Part shown: one piece after another, positions 40,069 to 50,060 of the stretch
How the letters are laid out: each line of letters starts with the position of its first letter
Position numbering within the stretch: the first letter of the stretch is position 1
Assembly: GCA_947396885.1 (NCBI GenBank)
Contig: OX377205.1
Coordinates: 63,894,969 to 63,958,968, forward strand
Direction: 5' to 3'
Length of the DNA stretch: 64,000 nt
From: Heligmosomoides polygyrus polygyrus
Lineage: Eukaryota > Nematoda > Chromadorea > Rhabditida > Heligmosomidae
The notes under the pieces: generated by a model
Database searches by the model: none
The model's input: the letters and a program-made list of their open reading frames with translations, nothing else
Told to the model about the DNA's origin: nothing
Made by a program: the position numbers and the translations under genes

Positions 40069-42382
40069 TTTTGAATATTTTTTCTAGATATTCGTAGGCC
40101 TTGCCTTCCTTTTGGCATTCATTCTCGGAAATTCCAAGCCCATCCAACTCGAACATCTTACGTAGCATTTCTTGCTCGCTTTGCTCGTGAACTGACGTCA
40201 TTGCGTAGCTCACGTTGCTTCTAACGTCTTGTACTGATGTGAGGCCTTTACCGTATATGGTGGGGCCAAATACTGTTTTAGCGATATGAAGTCCTGTTGG
40301 TGTTGCCATACCGTGACTTGGACTGCAGACTAGGTCGTGGTAATAATCAAGTCCGACCAAAATGTGTGGAGTTTGGTGTTCTCCACGCAATTTTGAATTT
40401 GCTAGGCAAATTCCATTTTCCTTGAGGAAAGTAATGTCAGATTTACTGAGCTTCACACTAGGGAATCCGTTCGTTAGGACGGGTTTCGTTTGTATTTTTA
40501 GCTCGAGTTCTTCCCCGAACACCGTGCTCACTCTTGTCAGTACTATGTGACTCTCGAAGTTTTCTATATGCCCTCCAATTCCTGACATGGTGCATATTTC
40601 TGTTGACTCTTTTGGTAAGCCAAAACGATAGGCAAGGTTCTCTTCAATGACTGTTTTCTGAGCACCTGAGTCGAAGAAAAACAGGATCTTTTCGAACTCG
40701 TTTTTATTATGGTTCCAAAGATTACCTTCCGCTGTCATTAGGACAAGCTGAGAAGCTGTTTGGCTTTGTGCGCAAGCGTTAGATTGGAGAGATTCACTTT
40801 CCATATGCGTGTTGTTGTTGGCGACGTTTCTATTACGATCACTGAAATCGTTGCGGTTTCGTTGAACTCTGTTTTGATTTCCATTAGGTCTGGGAGGGTG
40901 ACCGTTCGCCCTGGCATTTCTCTGACCTGGGTTCCACGTGCCGTTTTGGTTTCTCGGATTTGCTGTGTCATTTTTAAAGCACAGACTTGTGTGATGTTTC
41001 TGGCCACATTGATAACAGTCTGGTTTAATACAGTCGAAGCTGTTGTGGCTGGGCGAGAAACACTTCCAGCAACAGTTGCCGTCTCTTATGATTTTTCGGC
41101 GGCTGTTTAGATCCGATACTGTGCGACATGCCGCCGACAGATGATTGTTCCTATGGCAAAAGACACAGCCGTCGGTATTATGGTCGCGAGGTCGCGAGTA
41201 AGTGCCCTCATCTGTTGCAACTATGTTGACTCTGTCTTGCGTCTGGTGACCTATGCGGCTTTCGACGTAACTTTTTGCCGCTATCTCATTTTTGAGAGCA
41301 CTCATGAGCTCCTCAATACTTTGATTAGATTGCGTACGGCATAGGATCAGGACTGCTTTGACAATGTCCCGAGGAAACTTCGCTAAAATAGTCTCGGACC
41401 ACATAGGGTCGAACGTTTTACGGACATCGTATCCGGCAGACACCATTTGGTTCACTAGAACCTGAATTTCATCATATATGAAGAGGCAACTTTCAGCTGA
41501 ACTATTCGCTGGTTTCATGTTCACGAGCTTTTGAACAATTTGAGGACGGTTTGCAGCGCTGTCGTTGTAGTTGTCGCACAACGTTTTGACTATCCAGTTG
41601 TAGTTTTCTGGCACAAGTCGAATTCCTTTAATGGAATTTTGCGCCCTGCCTTTTAGGCTTTCCTTGAGCAGCAGTATTTTTTCCATTACGTCCAACTCAG
41701 TACTTTTGTGGACAAGAGATTCAAAAACTGCCCAATACTCGGGAAATTCCTCCGCGTTACCGTAGAACGACGGTAGAGACGCCTGAGGTGGTTTGATAGA
41801 TCTGCAGGATCTTACTGATGTGTGATTTAGACTTCCACTAGCATCAGGAATACCAGAATATGCGGGTATGGCCGCTGCAGCATTGTCGGAGTTGCTCTGA
41901 CCGCAGCTGTTCTCGCGATCGTTGGTTTCAAAATTTTCCAAACTATTCGCTTCGATTCGCTGAGCTCTCTGCGTAATATAGCCCAATTTGACGTCCATTC
42001 TCTCGCGCATGCACTTGGCTTCGTCAACACGCGTAATGAGCTTAAACATAAGCTCATCAGATTCTGCTACTGTAGTGTGGAGTTTCGACTCATTTTCAAT
42101 CTGCTCAATTTCATGCATGATGTCCTTTCTTTCTGTTCTGCTTTTACAGTTGTTGTACTCTTCTCTGACTTCTTTGTACAATTTTTGGAGCTTTTCTTGC
42201 CCCTCTCTGATCTGCTTGACCCCACTTTGTAGGAGGGCTATGGTTGACCTGCATTTTTCGTAGGTCTCTTCATCTATGGTACTGAAATCTACCACAGCGG
42301 TGTAATCGCTGTACCGATCAACCAGGTTTTTGAGTGTCGTCGCACTCAATACAATAGGCGTCTTATAACAATGAAGCGCCAT
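40055..42382 (-). CDS. BEL/Pao Gag with aspartic protease
   Basis: A 775-residue frame. Residues 1-150 are helical and charged (likely coiled coil). About 195-400 matches the retroelement capsid-like region (SLPSFYGNAEEFPEYWAVFE). 406-468 holds Cys/His knuckles (CVFCHRNNHLSAAC, CCWKCFSPSHNSFDC, CYQCGQKHHTSLC). An Asn/Arg-rich linker follows, then a protease with catalytic DSG at 571-573 (ILFFFDSGAQKTVIE) and ILVGLDYY. Retroelement capsid assembly, RNA binding and maturation are the expected roles. It ends at KIFKNDFL just after the start of the pol frame; AAAAAT next to the overlap could permit slippage. Confidence 0.9.
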   Translation of the reverse strand: MALHCYKTPIVLSATTLKNLVDRYSDYTAVVDFSTIDEETYEKCRSTIALLQSGVKQIREGQEKLQKLYKEVREEYNNCKSRTERKDIMHEIEQIENESKLHTTVAESDELMFKLITRVDEAKCMRERMDVKLGYITQRAQRIEANSLENFETNDRENSCGQSNSDNAAAAIPAYSGIPDASGSLNHTSVRSCRSIKPPQASLPSFYGNAEEFPEYWAVFESLVHKSTELDVMEKILLLKESLKGRAQNSIKGIRLVPENYNWIVKTLCDNYNDSAANRPQIVQKLVNMKPANSSAESCLFIYDEIQVLVNQMVSAGYDVRKTFDPMWSETILAKFPRDIVKAVLILCRTQSNQSIEELMSALKNEIAAKSYVESRIGHQTQDRVNIVATDEGTYSRPRDHNTDGCVFCHRNNHLSAACRTVSDLNSRRKIIRDGNCCWKCFSPSHNSFDCIKPDCYQCGQKHHTSLCFKNDTANPRNQNGTWNPGQRNARANGHPPRPNGNQNRVQRNRNDFSDRNRNVANNNTHMESESLQSNACAQSQTASQLVLMTAEGNLWNHNKNEFEKILFFFDSGAQKTVIEENLAYRFGLPKESTEICTMSGIGGHIENFESHIVLTRVSTVFGEELELKIQTKPVLTNGFPSVKLSKSDITFLKENGICLANSKLRGEHQTPHILVGLDYYHDLVCSPSHGMATPTGLHIAKTVFGPTIYGKGLTSVQDVRSNVSYAMTSVHEQSEQEMLRKMFELDGLGISENECQKEGKAYEYLEKIFKNDFL

Positions 42383-42533
42383 TTTGTTTTCAAAAAAGGG
42401 TTTCGTTCTTGCTTTTTCAAGAAACGAAGTGAGAATTTTTTCTCGTTGCTCCTCGTAATTGATACGGAAGCCTTGCAGTCTCTTAATTAGAGGCTGTGGT
42501 CGTAATTAGACCAACTCAAGGTGTGAACCGAGA

Positions 42534-42842
42534 GTAGTTCTCTTAGATAGAGAGTGCAATCTGCAATAGATCGACTGGCGGCTCTAGGCGTAGGTACGCG
42601 AGAGACTTACGATTCTCTTTATTATAGAGAATGCGATCTGCAATAGATCGACTTGCGGCTCTAGGCGTAGGGACGCGAGAGACTTACGATTCTCTTTATT
42701 ATAGAGAATGCGATCTGCAATAGATCGACTTGCGGCTCTAGGCGTAGGGACGCGAGAGACTTACGATTCTCTTTATTATAGAGAATGCGATCTGCAATAG
42801 ATCGACTTGCGGCTCTAGGCGTAGGGACGCGAGAGACTTACG
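42534..42842. repeat. Four 77-bp tandem repeats in the retroelement leader
   Basis: Units begin at 42534 (diverged), 42611, 42688 and 42765. The last three are virtually identical (GATTCTCTTTATTATAGAG...GACGCGAGAGACTTAC). Each contains a small inverted repeat, GATCTGCAATAGATC. They lie between the primer site and gag, so they may affect promoter strength, translation or packaging. Confidence 0.95.
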
Positions 42843-42856
42843 ATATGGCTTATTAG

Positions 42857-42869
42857 GCCGATGCACCAA
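42857..42869 (-). promoter_or_regulatory. Primer-binding site for tRNA-Gly
   Basis: On the minus strand TGGTGCATCGGCC starts three bases after the 5' LTR. It is complementary to the 3' end of tRNA-Gly(GCC) (GGCCGATGCA plus CCA). It fixes the LTR inner edge at 42872. Confidence 0.85.
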
Positions 42870-42871
42870 AA

Positions 42872-43012
42872 TGTGCGGTTCAGTGGAATTATATGATAAC
42901 GTACAGAAGCAGAGAGAAGAGGAACGTGTTTATTCCTTGGTATCCAGAAAGAGAGTGCCCTAGCGTGGGTTGGGAATAGGCCCCGCCCCTGCCATCGTCG
43001 TTGGCGGCGATA
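42872..43012 (-). repeat. 5' LTR
   Basis: Identical to 28890-29030 and followed on the right by TAACT. It should hold the promoter of the element; no clear TATA box was assigned. Confidence 0.9.
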
Positions 43013-43017
43013 TAACT

Positions 43018-43640
43018 ATTCTCTACGTAATGTGCGTGCTGAGCGATTGTTCTATCAGCAGAAGAGAGAGCGATACCGACAAACCGGGTTCAGACGACAA
43101 GTGCTGTGTACAGTTTAAGCAGTGGTTGAGCCAAAATGACAGTTGGTCCTGACTGCAGAAGGGTAAAGATTGGTTTTCAAGAAGAGATCAGTCCGGACCT
43201 AGGAGTGGGGACGTCTACTTCTCGGTGCATTCAGCAGCTAATAGAGTGCCATGAAGGGATTGCCTCTAGCGGATAGTGATTTCGCCGAAGTTAAAGGAAA
43301 CTCGGAGCATCTTCTGGCAACTGTTAACGCTGCATCGTGGTACATCTAGACAGGCGAAGTCAGATACAGTCCAGTTTAAGTTCTGAAGCGTGTTGAAGAT
43401 GCTCGGAAACAAATTGCCCTTACAGCAGACCACTTAGAGGTCGACGTCCTTTACAAGAGTTATGCAAAGAGCGGTGTGCTGCAGTTCGTTCAAGGCGAAG
43501 TCATTGATATGTGAGAAAAGTTTGCCGCAAAGTGCATCAGCAGATTTATTGCATTCTGCTGGGCTCATAGGAACTTATCTCCTGTGGTTACTATGCGCGG
43601 TTCGAATGTGTAATTCGACTGTAATTCTCGCATGGAAATA
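43018..43640. other. Spacer between the LTR element and a mariner
   Basis: It contains short + frames, such as 43137-43299 starting MTVGPDCRRVKIGF, and a 44-residue one ending in VLQFVQGEVIDM (stop near 43511). They read like decayed coding sequence but are separated by stops. They could be lost or unrecognised 5' exons of the POP4 locus; no firm call. Confidence 0.3.
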
Positions 43641-44867
43641 TTAGGCTGTTGCGAAAGTTCCCGCTATTTTTTGCACGTGCTCTTTTCTCACTAATGCTAC
43701 CTTATAGCAACCTATCTTTTGTTCACATAAAGAGATCGTGTATGTATAAGTTTACTATTATTGCTACTCACTCTCGCGTAACTATTAGTAAAATGGAGCT
43801 TTCAAAGGAGTACATCCGAGCTCTCTTACTGTGTGATTTCAAATTTCGTGAATCAGCAGCCGCTTCCTGTCGTCGCATCATTTGGGGAGGGCACAGTGTC
43901 CGATCGCACTGCACGAGAATGGTTCGCACGCTTTCGCAAAAGTTAGTTTGACCTTCATGATTCGTCCAGGCCAGGACATGAATCCGAAGTCTACAACGAC
44001 CGATTGCATCAGCTGGTGGGATCGGACCCACGGCGGCCAGCTCGTGAACTTGCGCAGACTTGGGGGTGCACTATGCCAGCATCGCCAGGTACCTTCATCA
44101 ACTGGGTAATGTGCACAAGCTGGCAGAGTGGGCTCCCCATGACCTTACTGAACGCGACCGCCAGCGACGTAGTGAGATGGGCACTCATTTGATCTCGTAC
44201 AAGCGCACAGATAATTGGCCGTAGACCATCATAACAGGAGATGAGAAGTGATGCCTGTACGTCAGCATCAAGAGGAGCAGGCACTCGGTTGACAAGGGTG
44301 AGCAGCCCACAGCCAAAGGAATGGCCTCACCCGTCGAAGACCATGCTTTCTGTTTGGTGGGATTACAAAGGTGTCATCTACTACGAGCTCTGGCCCGTAA
44401 CGAAACTCTAACAGCGGACTTGTGCTGTCAGCAGCTGGATAGACTGGCCGCCAAGATCGCAGGAAAGACCCCGAATGATGGCGCAATCCGATTCTTGCAC
44501 GACAGTGCTCGACCACGCATTGCAAGAATGACTCGCCAAAGCTTCTCGACCTTGAATGTGAGTGCTGCCTCACCCACCGTACGGCCCAGATATTGCACCA
44601 ACAGACTGCCACCTTTTCCTGTCCCTCTCCAATGCCGTGCAAGGAAAAACGTTCGATGACGAGGACGACATGGAAAGCTGGCTGGCTGGCTTTTTCGAAT
44701 CGAAGCCAGGAAAGCTCTACGCTGATGGAGTCGGGAGTCTGCCTGAAAGGTGGGGAAGAGTGATAGAATATGATGGCAGTTACTTCGTTTCTTGACGTGT
44801 TTCACTTTTTTGTAAACCTAAAAAATGTGGTGTCTTGGAAATGGCGAGAACTTCTACAACAACCTAA
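43641..44867 (+). pseudogene. Mariner element with decayed transposase
   Basis: Inverted ends TTAGGCTGTTGCGAAAGTTC and (right, reversed) TTAGGTTGTTGTAGAAGTTC, flanked by TA on both sides (43639-43640 and 44868-44869). The transposase starts MELSKEYIRALLLCDFKFRE at 43793. Pieces of the helix-turn-helix, GDEK, and HPPYGPDIAPTDCHLF (YSPDLAP equivalent) are spread over three frames, ending at SYFVS near 44795. Several frameshifts and a stop make it inactive. Different lineage from the relic at 19211. Confidence 0.9.
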
Positions 44868-45367
44868 TACATAAGCGCCTTCTTCCCCTTCCCTTCGGTC
44901 AGTTTTCAACTTTTCTCGATGTTTTGGGCTCATCGTTGATTTCCGTTGTGGTTAATATTCCTTTCGGCCGACAGTCCGGAAAGATTTGAAGAAAAGGGCT
45001 GGGAACCACAAAACGCTGAGAGGGAAAAGAAAAATTAGGAACACAGCGTGTTCAACGTCACTGTGTGTTGATGGGACTTGGACGTGTTGTCGCCTCGCTT
45101 CACAACGAACGGCCGAGTACTTTGGGGAAGACTCGTCCAGTTTTTTTTGTGAACAACTCGTCGCTATCCTTGGCCGTTTAGTCGCCATGTCTCACCTTCG
45201 CCAAGACAATTTGGTGCAGAGAACACCCTCCAACTGCGTGGGACGCACCTCAACCTTCTCAAATCGCTCGAGTACGAAAACTTAAGACACCAACACTGAG
45301 ATGCTATGTGGCCATAGGTTATGGTTCAAGAGCGCTGAATTGGTTTCTTGCTATTTCCAATACCTAG

Positions 45368-47816
45368 GTATGTGCAAGTGGAGCCGTTGTACCAGATGTG
45401 GTGTGACTACTACCGCGGTCTGTTAGGCGATCCACAGAAGGCACCCGATGAGCGAATGCTGAAGGCTGACTACCACGGCGCCTTAGTCTTGGTTGCGGAG
45501 GCACACAATCCAACTATGGTAAGGCGACGAATAACATGACCGGCGTTGGTGGCGGATAGAGCAACTATTTAGATCGGCCTTGTTGGAATCGTTATCTTGG
45601 AGACGAGGCAATCATTCCAGCTGATCACCAAAGACGACAGGTATTTAGGTGGGTGAAGTAATCAAAAGTTTTCTGCCTTAGTTTCGACAAAAGTAATGGG
45701 AGTGCGGGCGCTGAACAAGACAGCATTATATTAGGTTGTCGGATTATAAATGTCGCGTGCTTTCGCTTTGTCATTTCTCTGCTATTGTTATGTCTTGGAT
45801 CATGTAAATTTACGTGTTTAACAAGCGTTTCAGAACGCATCTTTCGCCAAAGTTCCGTTCCGATTCGTTGACCTTCTCAGAGTATTTTTTTTAAAAGATT
45901 AACTATGATTGATCAAAAGTTCCGAGTGCGGGTTTGCTCGGTGTACGACGTCGAGCAGGGAAGAACTGCTGCACAATCCCATCGCATCTTGTCTGAAGTA
46001 TTTGGTAGCGGAGTTCCATCATTACGTCGAAGCCGGCGATAATTTTAACGTTTCCGAGACGTGATGAGAGCATTGAAGACGAACAAGATCAACGCCGTCC
46101 TGCAGTTGTGGATAGCCAGGAATTAAAGCAAGCTGTGGAGTCGGGAATAAGGCCTATGTTATAATTCGGCGACGCCGATGTCGGAGACGTCGGCGACACC
46201 AGCGTCGCCGAAGTATAACATATGCCTAAGGCAGCACGAGTCCCCATCGCTGTGATTTTCATCCCGCAAAACCAAGAACAGCGGTATCTATGACTCCATC
46301 GTGACGTCGGATGAGAAGTGGATCCACTACGACAATACCACACGAAGCTGCAATGGTTGAGCCCTGATGAGGTTCCGAAGACAACGACGAAGAGTGACAT
46401 TCACCGGAAAAACTATGCTTTGTGCTTGGAGGGACAGTAGAGGTCTGGTGCATTTTGAGATGCTGGATCCAGGTCAATCAGCTACGGCAGACCTTTAGCC
46501 CTAGTTTGTACTTGCGCCGCTGCGCGGTGCGGCACGTGGTCGGGATAGATATCGACCTGGCGGCGCGAAAAATCGATATCTATGGTGATCGTGACGCCGC
46601 GCCGCGCCGCGGCGAGAGTATAAAAGGCGCCTTACAAAGAACATCTGAGGCGCGTGGAGCAAGCATTGCGTCAACAAGGAGTGAACACAGCAACCTGAAA
46701 TTCTCCATGACAAGGCTCGACCGCACGCCGCAAATGTCACGCTGCGAAAATTTGAGGAGTTGGGCTGGAAGCTTTAACCTCACCCGCCTTATAGTCCAGA
46801 CCTTGCGCCATCAGAATACCATCTTTTCCCGGTCGATGCACCACGCCTTGGCGGAGAAAAAATCAAGAACCGTGACGAAGTCGAAATTGGGTGTCCAATT
46901 TCTTCGAGTTGCGGCCACCGGAGTTCTTCAAGAAAGGCATCCATTCTTTGCGAGGACGTTGGAGACGTGTCATTGATAATAATGGAGATTACCACTTGTA
47001 TTAAGCTATGGTCATTCTTGTAGCGAAATTTCTTTTTGAGCAAAAACGACATTTATAATCCGACAACACAATATATTCCTTGGGTTCTCAGTGCGGTACT
47101 CTTCCTCCGACAGCTCGACCAAACACTTTCACTTTCTTTCCTTCCCTAGAGATTACTCTCGCTTTACTCTCACTTTCTAAACACTGATGCTGTGATGCTT
47201 TAGTTTCTGTTCTTTGATTATTCTAAGGGCTTTTTTGCTGGTCGAACACATTGCAACATGCAGTGATCAATTTCACCATCAAGCATCTTTGCCTGGGCGT
47301 CAGTCCTGCAGGTAACGCTGCCTGTGGGAATAATCTGTTTGACGGCGAATGTGAAAGAGTAGAGTGGACACGTAGGCTGCAGTCAATTCATTGGGAATGG
47401 TTTTGAGCGCTGTTAGCTCCACATCATGTTCTTCGGGTTCGCCCGATTAAACAATGGCTTAGTCCTTTTAGACACCCAACAGGCACTGGAGGAATGGAAG
47501 AGTTCGTTCCCACACGAAATTACTGCTTGGTTTCTTACTTTATCCTGTTAGTTCTTCTCTTTTGTTTGCTGTAGTCTCGAAGTTGGCTACAACTGTCCGA
47601 TCACGCAAGCAGTGCCCTCTGCCATTTGCCCAACGATGGCCGAAATTATATCTGCTTACGGGTTTGTTTTCAGTGATTCCGAAGCATGGCACAGCACTGC
47701 AGTTCATACTTGACGGACGGGTGTTCACGGTGTTCGGCGATGCAATGAGGTATAAGCCGTCGTTGCGGGGTAAAAGACATCGACTGCGGGTTGCTCTGCC
47801 ATTCTTCATCCGATGA
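45368..47816 (+). CDS. POP4: RNase P/MRP subunit POP4 (Rpp29), C-terminal exons
   Basis: Exons 45368-45518, 45573-45648 and 47674-47816 join in phase (0, then 1) and end TGA. They encode PLYQMWCDYYRGLLG, MLKADYHGALVLVAEA, IGLVGIVILETRQSFQLI, KDDRYLVIPKHGTALQF and a basic tail. This is the Sm-like beta-barrel of POP4/Rpp29 in the same order as the human protein (motifs LLKADLHGA, GITGILLQET and VIPK). The protein is a core part of RNase P and RNase MRP, which mature tRNA and rRNA. N-terminal exons are missing from this model; a basic KKRAGNHKTLRGKRKI frame at 44986 is one candidate. The last intron (2.0 kb) contains a mariner. It converges on the minus-strand gene ending at 47841. Confidence 0.8.
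46151..46226. repeat. Foldback MITE inside mariner, TAA duplication
   Basis: A 76-bp element GGCCTATGTTATAATTCGGC... closed by the imperfect reverse complement. Flanked by TAA at 46148-46150 and 46227-46229, a 3-bp duplication of PIF/Harbinger type. Confidence 0.8.
46493..46634. repeat. Second foldback element inside the same mariner
   Basis: GC-rich insert splitting the mariner frame between GQSATAD and the HLRRVEQALRQQG segment. It carries internal inverted ATCGATATCTATGG/CGGGATAGATATCGAC sequences shared with the MITE at 2287. Edges are approximate. Confidence 0.65.
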
Positions 47817-47840
47817 GGAGTGTTACTATGAACTTATTTC

Positions 47841-48539
47841 TTATCTCTCTGTTATTAATTTGTTAGATAATAATATAACAACCTGTTTGACATGCTTTTT
47901 TTCGAAGAGGAAAACCGAATTTTTTATGAGGATTTGGAATGCGTCAGAAAAGAGCACGTGGCACTCTTAAAGGGATTTCAGATCTCTGTTGTACAGTACA
48001 TATATCACATTGTAACACAAATTCTCACTCGCTTGTAACATCGAGCATACACGTAAATATACCAAGTTTTTCTGAAAGATTTCTGACAGTTCCGATTTGA
48101 GTAGGGACTAGATCGAGACGGATTGAGGCCTGGAAGCCACAATGTCCTCCAGTAAGAGATTCCTGAAAACAGTTAGTCTCATGGATGCTCTCTGCTACCT
48201 CAGGTGGCTCTTGAGTCAGTCGATAATGTAAGCATAGACTGCATACACTCTATTTTAAAGCTGAAGGACAGTTATGCGGATCCTCCCCCTGGCTTACCTT
48301 TGAAAATCCTTGCCGCTCTTCGCTGTGAGCAACAACGCTGCATTCTTGCATCTCTGTGATGTTGTCATGTAGGCGATCAGCATGGAGAATACCCCGACCA
48401 GTATCCACACAACCAAAAGAGCGCTCATCGCTGCGACGAAACGCGGCACCGCGAATGTGGGGAATGTGTGTCGAACTATGTCTGAAACTTTCACGCAGAA
48501 GAAGTTGCTGGAAAAGTTCTCGTAAGTCACACTATTTTC
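47841..48539 (-). CDS. Putative membrane protein gene, 3' exons
   Basis: Minus-strand exons 48539-48298, 48238-48199, 48162-48063 and 47965-47841 join in consistent phase with good sites (TTCAAAG/gtaagc, CTGAG/gtagca, tgttttcag). The first carries a clear membrane span (FVAAMSALLVVWILVGVFSMLIAYM) after NFFCVKVSDIVRHTFP. Later residues include ESLTGGHCGFQASIRLDLVPTQIG. The last exon is less certain: reading through after TVRNLSEKLG gives a stop after 11 further residues. A candidate 5' exon starting MKALSRLSDQLNGHKM lies at 48964, but its junction is unresolved. Plus-strand splice-like signals overlap the same region, so the strand itself is not proven. No family recognised. Confidence 0.4.
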
Positions 48540-48964
48540 CTAAGCGGTGGAGGAGAGGAGGAAGTCCAAATTCTAGGAGTGACATAGAAGCTTGCGTACC
48601 CACACTGGAACACCTAGAACGGCTTCTATTTGAAGAGTCTGCATCCTCTGAATAGTAGCAAAAGATGCTTTATTTTCGATAAGTCATTGAGGCAAACGAG
48701 TAGGAAGCATGCATGCTTTCGAACAATCAACAATGGCTGATGATTCGCAGGCTCAAGGTCGTCAAGGGGAGGGGCGCTGGCATCGAGCTTGGAGGGGGAG
48801 GAGATGCTGCGTCGTGAACATTCGATTTCCACATCTTGTCGCTGCGTTCCATTCCTAATCTCCAACCAGGTTTGCACAGGGGACCGACAGCTGCAATTTT
48901 TGAAGTTTGTCGTGATCATTTTATGACCATTGAGTTGATCGGAAAGTCTTGATAGGGCTTTCAT

Positions 48965-49870
48965 TTTTCTTCTTTATTTCCATATCCAGTATACAATTAC
49001 CAGTATAATCACCGTTGTTAGTCACCACAGTGGCCCATCTACTGGTCAATATAAAACACAAGAAAATGTGAAATTCAAAGAAGTAAAGAAAGGTGTAAAA
49101 TAATAGAATTTCTAAAATTATGATTAATTAAAAGAATGATATGTCACAAAGTATAAACCATAAAAAGGTTTGTTTCGCCACTGCTTTCAGACAAGTCAGC
49201 GATCCCGTTTTCCTAGAAATGGGACCGCCGACAGACGACGACGGAGGTGTTATACTTCCGGCAACGGAACTCCATGGGACGGCAGCCTTCCGCGGTGCAC
49301 TGCACCGCGTACGGCTGCCGTCCCGCGGGCGGGAAGTATGGGCCTCTACAGAGACTCGCGGCAGCACCCCGAGAACTCGTCCATATCGCTCCCGCCGCAG
49401 TGGGACCCACGCTGCCACTGTGGTGGAAGCCGCGGCGCGGACGAGTTTTCGCAGAGCCGCCGCACGCAAAGGTCCCAGAGGGCTGCCGCAGTTCACGGCG
49501 GGTCTCTCCCGCAGCGCCAGGGGCTGCGGTTGAGACCCGCCGGAGGGCGTGATAAAAGGGTGTCCATTATGGTTCACCTATTCTAAACATTTTTAAAACG
49601 AATCTACATGCTAGGGATAAAGTGGGTTGGTGCATAATCTCTGTCCATAAAGGAGCTTGACAACCAACAACATAATCACCGGTAGTGTCGACAAATGGAG
49701 GCGTATGGAATCCTGCACTCAAAACATAACGCAAAAAAACTTTAGCACGATATTAGGTGACCTTAATTGCACTGAAAATCTCCGTGGCCTTCCAGTCGCA
49801 AGTTAATCGCCTGAGGTTTAGGGAAAACCTTTGCACAGAAATGCAACAACAAGGCAGACCGTTCTTTTTT
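48965..49870. other. Intergenic stretch with a GC-rich hairpin
   Basis: No gene supported. 49250-49345 has a foldback around GGGACGGCAGCC...GGCTGCCGTCCC with CTTCC/GGAAG outer matches, probably another small MITE. Overlapping frames at 49128-49586 on both strands come from its GC-richness. Confidence 0.5.
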
Positions 49871-49873
49871 AGT

Positions 49874-50060
49874 ATCCCACCATATGAGCTATAACTGCAT
49901 CGCACAGACTTCCCGGACTCAACAAAGCATCGGAGGGAATGCTGTCATCACAAGGGCTACCACATTATCTTTTTAGTATGAGCTATAACTGCATCGAACA
50001 GATCTTCCAGACTCATCAGAAGGAATGCTCATCACATCACAAGGGCTACCACATTATCTT
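49874..50060. repeat. Direct duplication of about 100 bp
   Basis: The block ATGAGCTATAACTGCATCG...ATGCT...CACAAGGGCTACCACATTATCTT occurs twice, starting near 49885 and 49977. The second copy runs into the palindrome at 50026. Confidence 0.75.

Larger units (their letters stand above)
28890..43012 (-). mobile_element. Env-bearing BEL/Pao LTR retrotransposon, 14.1 kb
   Basis: Complete minus-strand insertion. Two identical 141-bp terminal repeats (28890-29030 and 42872-43012) are flanked by the 5-bp duplication TAACT (28885-28889 and 43013-43017), the size typical of BEL/Pao. Internal order in its own direction: primer site, 77-bp leader repeats, gag-protease, RT/RNase H, integrase-env, a second integrase-env, a zinc-knuckle ORF, 3' LTR. 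Identical LTRs and long open frames point to a recent insertion. Odd points: the doubled integrase-env block, a frame break inside env in both copies, an offset between gag and pol, and no obvious polypurine tract next to 29030. Confidence 0.9.
45731..47071 (+). pseudogene. Mariner element in the POP4 intron
   Basis: Ends TTAGGTTGTCGGATTATAAATGTCG and (right, reversed) TTGTGTTGTCGGATTATAAATGTCG, with TA on both sides. Transposase pieces: MIDQKFRVRVCSVYDVEQGRTA at about 45905, SDEKWIHYDNT (first catalytic Asp region), LVHFEMLDPGQS, and an [23 protein letters not shown] region with frameshifts. Two foldback elements (46151 and about 46493) are inserted within it. Inactive; it adds to the size of the last POP4 intron. 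Confidence 0.9.

Noticed and set aside
42534..42842. CRISPR-like regular repeats
   Set aside because: Units are contiguous without spacers and lie in a retrotransposon leader of a eukaryotic genome.
48382..48587. Plus-strand 60-residue reading joining 48521 to 48545
   Set aside because: Would need a 23-base intron, too short for the spliceosome.
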